From Pseudomonadota bacterium (GTDB lineage: Bacteria; Pseudomonadota; Alphaproteobacteria; Rhizobiales; Beijerinckiaceae): a stretch of 6,058 nucleotides of DNA. The number at the start of each line of letters is the position of its first letter. Position 1 is the stretch's first letter. A program made the position numbers and the translations under genes. Positions 1 through 6,058 of the stretch are shown one piece after another. The stretch covers positions 1 through 6,058 of the forward strand of contig JAFAEL010000145.1 of the NCBI GenBank assembly GCA_023423995.1, written 5' to 3'. The notes under the pieces were generated by a model that was given only the letters and a program-made list of their open reading frames with translations, was not told the DNA's origin and made no database searches.

Positions 1-108
1 GGCCGGGGCCGGCGTGGGGCTCGGCGGCGGCGCCTCTTTCCGGGGCGAGGGCTGCGGCGGCTCGAGCCCTTCCGCGGCCGGCTGGAGCTCCGCGGGGGCG
101 CGGCCGCT
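1..108 (-). other. Open continuation of the E2 (bkdB) frame after the TAA: Ala/Pro linker
   Basis: Directly after the TAA at 109-111, the same minus-strand frame stays open for 36 codons to the window edge. It begins SGRAPAELQPAAEGLEPP and goes on as a Pro/Ala/Glu-rich stretch ending in an alternating Pro-Ala run. This composition is what joins the lipoyl domain to the subunit-binding domain in E2 proteins. The other two minus frames are also stop-free, but they read as Arg- or Gly-rich sequence that does not resemble a linker. I therefore infer that this is the rest of the bkdB linker, separated from the lipoyl domain by one stop codon. Lack of stops alone is weak evidence in DNA this GC-rich. 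The subunit-binding and acyltransferase domains would lie beyond the window. Confidence 0.55.
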
Positions 109-129
109 TTACGTGTCCTGAGCGGCCGC
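100..129 (-). repeat. Perfect GC-rich inverted repeat with the bkdB stop codon in its loop
   Basis: The palindrome GCGGCCGC occurs at 100-107 and again at 122-129. On the bkdB transcript the two copies can pair as an 8-base stem, extended by one U-A pair (121 with 108), around a 12-base loop CAGGACACGUAA. The loop ends with the UAA stop. No U-tract follows, so it is not a classical intrinsic terminator. It may be a chance product of Ala codons (GCG GCC GC), a structure that affects termination or mRNA stability, or a spot prone to sequencing error. Confidence 0.5.
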
Positions 130-411
130 CACCTCGGGCGCGACCTCGACCCCGGCGGAACCGCCCTCCCCGTCCACTTCGAGCCGCACGAGTTCCGACC
201 CGACCGGGACCCGCGTACCGGGCTCCGCTCCGAGGGCCACGACCTTGCCGGTGACCGGAGAGGGAATCTCGACGGTGGCCTTGTCGGTCATCACGTCGGC
301 CAGCGGCTGGTCCTCGCGGACGAGATCGCCCACCTTGACGTGCCAGGCCGTGACCTCGGCCTCGGCGACGCCCTCGCCGATATCGGGTAGCCGGACGCTG
401 CGTGCGGCCAT
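109..411 (-). CDS. bkdB: Lipoyl domain of branched-chain 2-oxo acid dehydrogenase E2 (dihydrolipoyl transacylase), ended by an in-frame stop
   Basis: E2 carries the acyl group from E1 on a swinging lipoyl-lysine and passes it to CoA. These 100 residues are a complete biotinyl/lipoyl domain (about 5-78): LPDIGEG at 8-14, WHVKVGD at 23-29, and the lipoylation motif MTDKATVEIPSP with the acceptor Lys at 44, the same position I recall for Pseudomonas BkdB. An acidic and Ala-rich tail follows, ending QDT before TAA. The ATG lies 3 bases after the E1 beta stop, so translation is probably coupled. A normal E2 is about 420-430 residues with subunit-binding and acyltransferase domains, so this product is far too short. 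It may be a nonsense-mutated or wrongly sequenced E2, a genuine free-standing lipoyl protein, or a gene read by recoding. The frame beyond the stop looks like E2 linker, so I favour an interrupted bkdB. Identity of the domain is near certain; the gene state is not. Confidence 0.85.
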   Translation of the reverse strand: MAARSVRLPDIGEGVAEAEVTAWHVKVGDLVREDQPLADVMTDKATVEIPSPVTGKVVALGAEPGTRVPVGSELVRLEVDGEGGSAGVEVAPEVAAAQDT

Positions 412-414
412 GGC

Positions 415-1428
415 CTAGGACTCCATCGCTTGGCGCAGCGCCCGCCCGACCCGTTCCGGGCCGGGGAAATAGGCCCATTCCTGAGCATGGGGATAAGGCG
501 TGTCCCAGCCGGCGACCCGGATGATCGGCGCTTCCAGGTGGTAGAAGCAGTTCTCCTGGACGAGCGCCGCGAGCTCCGCCCCAAATCCGGACGTGAGCGT
601 CGCCTCGTGCGCCACGACGCAGCGGCCGGTCTTCCGCACCGAGGCCGTGATCGCCTCCATGTCCAGGGGCAGGAGCGTCCGCAGATCGATGATCTCCGCA
701 TCGACGCCGGCCTCGGCGGCAGCGGCCTCGGCCACGTGGACGATCGTGCCGTAGGCGAGCACCGTCACGTCCGAGCCCTCGCGGCGGATGACGGCCTTGC
801 CGAGCGGGACGGTGTAGTGCCCGTCCGGCACCTCGCCGAGATCGTGCTTCGACCATGGCGTCACGGGACGCTCGTGGTGGCCGTCGAAGGGCCCGTTATA
901 GAGGCGCTTCGGCTCCAGGAAGATCACCGGATCCGGATCCTCGATCGCCGCGATGAGGAGGCCCTTCGCGTCGTAGGGGTTCGACGGAACCACCGTCTTC
1001 AGTCCGGCGACATGGGTGAAGAGCGCCTCGGGGCTCTGGCTGTGCGTCTGCCCGCCGAAGATGCCGCCGCCCGTCGGCATGCGGACGACGATGGGCGCCG
1101 TGAACTGCCCCGCCGAGCGGTAGCGGATGCGCGCCGCCTCCGAGACGAGCTGGTCGTAGGCCGGATACATGTAGTCGGCGAACTGGATCTCGACGCAGGG
1201 CTTCAGGCCATAGGCGGCCATGCCGATCGCGGCGCCCACGATGCCGAGCTCGCTGATCGGCGCATCGAAGCAGCGATGCTTGCCGAAGCGCTGCTGCAGG
1301 CCCTGGGTGCAGCGGAAGACGCCGCCGAAATAGCCGACATCCTCCCCGAAGACGACGACGTCGTCGTCCCGCTCCATCGAGACCGCCATCGCGTCGCGGA
1401 TGGCCTCGATCATCGTGCGGCGGGTCAT
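415..1428 (-). CDS. bkdA2: Branched-chain 2-oxo acid dehydrogenase E1 component, beta subunit
   Basis: This is the beta chain of the thiamine-diphosphate (ThDP)-dependent E1 (EC 1.2.4.4). With E1 alpha it decarboxylates the 2-oxo acids from Val, Leu and Ile and acylates the lipoyl group of E2 in the cytoplasm. The 337 residues fit the family (about 325-350). The ThDP-binding pyrimidine domain fills the N-terminal half: FGEDVGYFGG at 27-36, the conserved Glu in PISELGIVG at 57-65, and GGQTHSQSPE at 125-134, whose His129 matches the active-site His of family members. The transketolase C-terminal domain follows, with IDLRTLLPLD at 247-256 and HEA at 274-276. The frame is open much further upstream, to about 1935, but the family start MTRRTMIEAI lies at 1428, 2 bases after the E1 alpha TGA. 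Everything earlier is a shadow of E1 alpha. The stop is TAG, 3 bases before the E2 ATG. The Shine-Dalgarno match is weak, consistent with translational coupling. Confidence 0.97.
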   Translation of the reverse strand: MTRRTMIEAIRDAMAVSMERDDDVVVFGEDVGYFGGVFRCTQGLQQRFGKHRCFDAPISELGIVGAAIGMAAYGLKPCVEIQFADYMYPAYDQLVSEAARIRYRSAGQFTAPIVVRMPTGGGIFGGQTHSQSPEALFTHVAGLKTVVPSNPYDAKGLLIAAIEDPDPVIFLEPKRLYNGPFDGHHERPVTPWSKHDLGEVPDGHYTVPLGKAVIRREGSDVTVLAYGTIVHVAEAAAAEAGVDAEIIDLRTLLPLDMEAITASVRKTGRCVVAHEATLTSGFGAELAALVQENCFYHLEAPIIRVAGWDTPYPHAQEWAYFPGPERVGRALRQAMES

Positions 1429-1430
1429 GG

Positions 1431-3015
<1,585 letters not shown>

Positions 3016-3020
3016 CGGTT

Positions 3021-3025
3021 CCTCC
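3021..3025 (-). promoter_or_regulatory. Ribosome binding site of the small ACT-like gene
   Basis: GGAGG, within GGGGAGG, lies 5 bases before the ATG at 3015 on the minus strand. It is the main evidence that this short gene is translated and that 3015 is its start. Confidence 0.7.
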
Positions 3026-3081
3026 CCGTCTCCTGGCGAGCGTCATCTTATCGGTGAGCGGCGGTGATTTCTTCCCGTTCA

Positions 3082-3099
3082 TAGGGCTATATGGCGCTA
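3082..3099. promoter_or_regulatory. Candidate BkdR/Lrp-type operator, 18-base imperfect palindrome
   Basis: TAGGGCTATATGGCGCTA matches its own reverse complement at 14 of 18 positions, with TAG/CTA ends and an A/T core. That is the general shape of Lrp-family sites (CAG/CTG-like ends with an AT-rich centre). Its centre lies about 30 bases upstream of the bkdR ATG, where a bound protein would block bkdR transcription and could act on the divergent operon. No experimental motif is known to me for this lineage. Confidence 0.35.
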
Positions 3100-3121
3100 G
3101 CTCAGGACAGGATCTCGGATT

Positions 3122-3652
3122 ATGCGCAAACCACGAAACAGCCAATCTGCACCGGTCGGCAGGACGACCGAGCTCCCGCTCGATCAGACCGATCGCAAGA
3201 TCCTCTCCGCCCTCCGCAACAACGGCCGGCTCACGACGGCGGAGCTCGCGCAGGAGGTCGGGCTGTCGCAGTCGCCCTGCTGGACACGCGTAAAGCGGCT
3301 GGAGGCGAGCGGCGCGATCGAGCGGTATGTGGCGATCCTCGACCACCGCGCCGTTGGGCTGCCGAACACCGTCTTCGTGGAGGTGACGCTCGACCGGCAC
3401 GACGAGCGCGCGCTCGAGGAGTTCGGCGCGGCCCTCGCCAGGATCCCCGAGGTGGTCGAGGCGCATCTCGTCACCGGCGACTACGACTACCTCGTGAAGG
3501 TCGCGGTCGCCGGAACGGAGCATTACGAGCGCTTCCTGCGCGAGAGCCTCTACCGCATCGCCGGCATCCGCCATTCACGATCGACCTTCGCGCTCAGGGC
3601 GCTGAAGAGCAGCATCTCGGTGGATCCGCTGCTGGTCCGGGCCCAGCAATAG
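3122..3652 (+). CDS. bkdR: Lrp/AsnC-family transcriptional regulator, probable BkdR
   Basis: This is a DNA-binding regulator with 176 residues. The AsnC-type helix-turn-helix comes first: LDQTDRKIL at 20-28, then TTAELAQEVGLSQ with the recognition segment SPCWTRVKRLEASGAI at 51-66. The effector-binding RAM (ACT-like) domain follows at about 78-165, with VFVEVTL at 84-90 and the GDYDYLVKV signature at 119-127. Family members form dimers or octamers and respond to amino acids. In Pseudomonas, BkdR activates the adjacent bkd operon in response to branched-chain amino acids; divergent placement here supports the same role by inference. The first 18 or so residues are a basic, polar extension beyond the usual start of the family, making the protein longer than the typical 150-165. 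The Shine-Dalgarno is weak, so a slightly different start is possible. The gene converges on an unrelated minus-strand operon 69 bases downstream. Confidence 0.92.
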   Translation: MRKPRNSQSAPVGRTTELPLDQTDRKILSALRNNGRLTTAELAQEVGLSQSPCWTRVKRLEASGAIERYVAILDHRAVGLPNTVFVEVTLDRHDERALEEFGAALARIPEVVEAHLVTGDYDYLVKVAVAGTEHYERFLRESLYRIAGIRHSRSTFALRALKSSISVDPLLVRAQQ

Positions 3653-3696
3653 ATCCTGCCCCTCACGGACCCACGCTGCTGCGCGGCGCGGAACGA

Positions 3697-3717
3697 GGCC
3701 TGGACTAAGCCGAGGCC
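3697..3717. terminator. Weak hairpin between convergent genes, possible terminator
   Basis: In the 69-base gap between the stops of bkdR and the oxidoreductase, GGCCTGG and CCGAGGCC can pair as a stem of about 7 pairs with one bulged base and an ACTAAG loop. No T-run follows on either strand, so termination by this element is uncertain. The location, between two convergent genes, is the main reason to list it. Confidence 0.25.
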
Positions 3718-3721
3718 GACA

Positions 3722-4729
3722 TCAGCCGCCTTGGAACCTGGCGACGCGCAGCACCTCATTGACGAGTTGCTGGGTGGCCAGAGCATCTTCGCCCGTGACC
3801 GCGGGGTCACGGTTCTCGCGGCAGGCGCTGAGAAACTCGCCGATCAGCGCTCGGTGTGCGTCGATCGGGAAATCCATGATGTTCGCCCCGCTACCTGTCG
3901 AGCCCTCGGCCTGCACCGTTTCCTCGGTGCCATCCAGATAGTCTACCCGGAGATTGCCCCCGACGAGCGACGCCGCCCCCCTCCGGCCGATGATCTCGAT
4001 CCGCTCGGGTTGGCCAGCCATGAAGGCGGTGGTCGCCGTGATTGTCCCCGGCGCTCCGTTCCCGAGATAAACCAGGGCCGAAACGTAGTCCTCCGTCTCC
4101 ATACGATGCAGGCCGGTCGTGCGCGCCTCGGCGGCCACGACCTTCGACACTCCGACAAGTGATCGGAAGAGATCGAGTGTGTGGATCGCCTGCGTCAGCA
4201 GAACGCCGCCGCCGTCTCGGGCCATCGTGCCGCGCCCGGGCTCATCGTAATAGCTCTGCGGCCGCCACCACGGTACGTTCATCCACGCCGCCTCGATCTC
4301 GCCGAGGCTGCCGGAGCGGAGAAGAGCGCGAAGGCGCAGGCTCCCCGGCCGAAACCGGTGCTGCAGTACGACGCCCAGGTGCCGGCCTGCGCGGCGCCCA
4401 GCCGCGACGAGCCGCTCGCCGCGCTCCGCCGTCAGTTCCAGCGGCTTCTCGACCAGGACATGCTTGCCGGCCGCGAAGCACCGCTCCGCCACATCGAGGT
4501 GCGCCGCCGGAGGCGTCAGGACGATCACAGCCTGCACAGCCGGGTCGGCGATAGCGGCGTCCAGGTCGTTCGTAACTGGGAACGGGAAGCTTTTCGCAAA
4601 CGTAGCCGTGCGCTCGGGACTGCGGCTCGCCGCCCAGCGCACGTCCGCCTGGTCGGCCAGTTCGAGCAGGCTGCGCGCGTGCGGCTGCGAGGCGGGCCCG
4701 AGCCCGATGATGGCGATCCCGAGCTTCAT
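3722..4729 (-). CDS. Gfo/Idh/MocA-family NAD(P)-dependent oxidoreductase (second copy in the operon)
   Basis: This is a cytoplasmic dehydrogenase-type protein of 335 residues, a normal length for the family, which oxidises or reduces sugars, inositols and related compounds. The N-terminal Rossmann domain has the dinucleotide loop IIGLGPASQPHARS at 7-20, and VEKPLELT at 93-100 holds the family's conserved Lys (95). The C-terminal alpha/beta domain has a WWRPQSYYD segment at 154-162 and GGGVLLTQAIHTLDL at 173-187, which includes the His183/Asp186 pair expected at the active site. The WxRxxxYY and GGG arrangement resembles the branch containing UDP-sugar 3-dehydrogenases and catabolic sugar dehydrogenases, but I cannot name the substrate. 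The ATG overlaps the previous gene's stop as ATGA (4726-4729), with GGGAAGG just upstream. The frame is open further upstream, to about 5059, but that part shadows the neighbouring gene. It is likely co-expressed with the binding protein and the other oxidoreductase. Confidence 0.93.
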   Translation of the reverse strand: MKLGIAIIGLGPASQPHARSLLELADQADVRWAASRSPERTATFAKSFPFPVTNDLDAAIADPAVQAVIVLTPPAAHLDVAERCFAAGKHVLVEKPLELTAERGERLVAAGRRAGRHLGVVLQHRFRPGSLRLRALLRSGSLGEIEAAWMNVPWWRPQSYYDEPGRGTMARDGGGVLLTQAIHTLDLFRSLVGVSKVVAAEARTTGLHRMETEDYVSALVYLGNGAPGTITATTAFMAGQPERIEIIGRRGAASLVGGNLRVDYLDGTEETVQAEGSTGSGANIMDFPIDAHRALIGEFLSACRENRDPAVTGEDALATQQLVNEVLRVARFQGG

Positions 4730-5760
4730 GCCTTCCCTATCCCGCCGACGCCCGTTGCGGGGACCCGCCGCGCCCTCGCCTGAGCCTCGAGCGCAAGCCG
4801 CGTCACAGTGAACATGTGCTGCTGCGACGCGGCAGTCTCGGTCCGGTTCTCCACATCTGCCTTGAAGGCACGGAAATAGGTCAGCGGCTCGCCGCTTGCG
4901 TCGATGTGGCGGACCCCCTTCCCGTCCGTGATGAAGACGTGGTCCGTTCCGGAGCGACCGGCGATGTCGACGTATTTGCGCAGCTCGATCGTGCCTGCAG
5001 TCCCGAGGATCGTGAGGCGTCCGTCGCCCCAGGTCGGCAGACCATCGGGCGTGAACCAATCGACGCGGACATAACCCGTCGCGCGCTCGCTCTCGATGAC
5101 GAGATCACCGAAATCCTCGAACGCCGGCAGTTCCGGATGGCCGACATTGCCGACGGCGCTGGCCACGATCCGAGCATGCTGCGACCCAGTGAAGAAGAGG
5201 AACTGCTCGATCTGGTGCGAAGCGATGTCGGTCAGGATACCGCCATAGGTGCTCGTGTCGAAGAACCAAGCCGGACGGATCGCACGGTTCAGCCGATGCG
5301 GCCCGAGCCCGACCGTTTGCACGACGCGCCCGATCGCACCCTCCGCGGTGAGCCGCGCAGCGACAATCGTCGATGGCGCGACGAAGCGTTCGGAGAAGCA
5401 GATCGAGAAGATCCGCCGGGTTTCGGCAACCGCGCCCTCGACGAGCGCCAGATCCTCGAAGCTCGTGACGCCGGGCTTGTCGACCATCACGTCCTTGCCC
5501 CGTCGCATGGCCTCGATCCCGATTGGGGCCCGGTCTCTCGGGATTGCGGCGCAAAGAACGGCGTCCACACTCGGGTCGTCGAGCAGGCGATCGCGGTCGA
5601 CCGCCTGCAGATCCGGGAAACGCTCCTGGAAGCCCGCGAGGACCCGCGGGTCCGAGGTGGCCGGGCAATAGCCTGCGCAGGTCGCGCCGGCGGCCAGAAG
5701 CTCACCCACCATGTGGTAGATATGGCGGTGGTCGAGGCCGATCGCCGCGAAGCGCATCAT
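4726..5760 (-). CDS. Gfo/Idh/MocA-family oxidoreductase, divergent branch (first copy in the operon)
   Basis: This 344-residue protein has the two-domain plan of the family. The Rossmann part starts FAAIGLDHRHIYHMV at 4-18, and VDKPGVTS at 93-100 has the conserved Lys (95). The C-terminal domain carries YGGILTDIASHQIEQFLFF at 172-190, with Asp178 and His182 in the usual active-site place. The nucleotide-binding loop is unusual, GLDHRH where GxGxxG is typical; I have an impression that a branch with GLNHGHIY-like loops exists. It shares only family motifs with the downstream copy, so the two are not a recent duplication and probably catalyse different steps. ATGATG gives two starts, 5760 and 5757. 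I chose 5760 because AGGAAG lies 8 bases before it, and because it overlaps the binding-protein stop as ATGA. An in-frame ATG at 5796 is inside the upstream gene and has no family support. The substrate is unknown, probably a sugar or polyol. Confidence 0.92.
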   Translation of the reverse strand: MMRFAAIGLDHRHIYHMVGELLAAGATCAGYCPATSDPRVLAGFQERFPDLQAVDRDRLLDDPSVDAVLCAAIPRDRAPIGIEAMRRGKDVMVDKPGVTSFEDLALVEGAVAETRRIFSICFSERFVAPSTIVAARLTAEGAIGRVVQTVGLGPHRLNRAIRPAWFFDTSTYGGILTDIASHQIEQFLFFTGSQHARIVASAVGNVGHPELPAFEDFGDLVIESERATGYVRVDWFTPDGLPTWGDGRLTILGTAGTIELRKYVDIAGRSGTDHVFITDGKGVRHIDASGEPLTYFRAFKADVENRTETAASQQHMFTVTRLALEAQARARRVPATGVGGIGKA

Positions 5761-6058
5761 TGCTTCGACTTCCTGGCGCCGACCTCCTGGTCCCACCGCC
5801 TGAAGGCCGCGACGAGCCGGTCAGGCGCGAGCGGCACCTCGACAGGCAGCTCGGCGATAAGCTTGTCGTAGATCGGGCGGCCGTATTCCCTGATGACGTC
5901 CTGGCTCTCCTGTGGCGCCATCGCCAGAGTCACGCCCTTCACGGCAGGGCCGGGATAGAAGTAGCCCTTGTCGTAGGTGAGCGCCTGCTGCTCCGGCTTC
6001 AGCATGAAGGACATGAGCTGCAGCAGGACCGCGACCTTGTCGTTCGGCACGCCCTTCG
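5757..6058 (-). CDS. ABC-transporter extracellular substrate-binding protein, C-terminal part
   Basis: Only the last 99 complete codons or so are inside the window; the gene continues beyond the right edge, and the in-frame GTG at 6050 is an internal Val, not a start. The segment KGVPNDKVAVLLQLMSFML followed by KPEQQA is the C-terminal lobe helix found in family 1 and PotD-like solute-binding proteins, where residual protein segments read as in 'kGapnkeaAykfidfmLsPe'. A Tyr/Gly-Pro-rich stretch (about YFYPGPAVKG) and helices ending in a basic tail (RKSKQ) complete it. Such periplasmic proteins capture a ligand and pass it to an ABC importer; the signal peptide would be upstream, outside the window. 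The stop overlaps the next start (ATGA, 5757-5760), linking it to two Gfo/Idh/MocA oxidoreductases and suggesting import and oxidation of one compound. The ligand class cannot be decided from this fragment. Confidence 0.85.
   Translation of the reverse strand, partial: KGVPNDKVAVLLQLMSFMLKPEQQALTYDKGYFYPGPAVKGVTLAMAPQESQDVIREYGRPIYDKLIAELPVEVPLAPDRLVAAFRRWDQEVGARKSKQ
5769..5774 (-). promoter_or_regulatory. Ribosome binding site that decides the start at 5760
   Basis: AGGAAG on the minus strand lies 8 bases before the ATG at 5760 and 11 before the one at 5757, inside the end of the binding-protein gene. The spacing favours 5760. Confidence 0.5.

Larger units (their letters stand above)
3016..3121. 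promoter_or_regulatory. Divergent promoter region between the bkd operon and bkdR
   Basis: This 106-base non-coding stretch separates the minus-strand bkd operon from plus-strand bkdR and must hold both promoters. It is visibly richer in A and T than the flanking genes. A possible minus-strand -10 (TAAGAT, 3050-3045) precedes the small gene, but no convincing -35 lies at the right distance, so I do not call a core promoter. Lrp-family regulators commonly control their divergent neighbour and themselves from such a region. Confidence 0.65.

Noticed and set aside
4730..5059. Upstream extension of the second oxidoreductase to a 445-residue protein
   Set aside because: That part lies in another frame of the first oxidoreductase. 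The Rossmann domain starts at the ATG at 4729, which has its own ATGA overlap.
4816..5871. Plus-strand open frame of 351 codons opposite the first oxidoreductase
   Set aside because: Antisense shadow of two well-supported minus-strand genes, with no motif support.

Overview
This GC-rich window, with strong third-position GC preference in its genes, looks like a chromosomal segment of an alphaproteobacterium, probably a Hyphomicrobiales/Methylobacterium-type organism. That placement is an inference from composition and gene style; there is no rRNA or other marker to fix it.

Left half (1-3015, minus strand): a branched-chain 2-oxo acid dehydrogenase (BCKDH) operon. In transcription order it holds a 94-residue small protein (3015-2731), E1 alpha (bkdA1, 2663-1431), E1 beta (bkdA2, 1428-415) and the start of E2 (bkdB, from 411). 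E1 alpha/E1 beta and E1 beta/E2 are separated by only 2 and 3 bases, so they are almost certainly co-transcribed and translationally coupled. The E2 frame is odd: after the lipoyl domain and an acidic/Ala-rich tail it meets an in-frame TAA (109-111). The same frame then stays open to the window edge and reads as a typical E2 Ala/Pro linker. The TAA lies in the loop of a perfect GC-rich hairpin.

Middle (3016-3652): a 106-base divergent promoter region and, on the plus strand, an Lrp/AsnC-family regulator that fits BkdR, the usual activator of bkd operons. An 18-base imperfect palindrome just upstream of the regulator is a candidate operator. The small protein beside it has a predicted pattern resembling a single ACT-like domain (IlvM-like), which would make it a possible amino-acid sensor for the locus.

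Right half (3722-6058, minus strand): an unrelated operon converging on bkdR. It holds the C-terminus of an ABC-transporter substrate-binding protein (5757-edge) followed by two different Gfo/Idh/MocA-family NAD(P)-dependent oxidoreductases. All three are joined by 4-base ATGA overlaps. This is the pattern of a sugar/polyol or related-compound uptake and oxidation operon; the substrate cannot be read from the sequence. No RNA genes, insertion sequences, CRISPR arrays or phage genes were seen.
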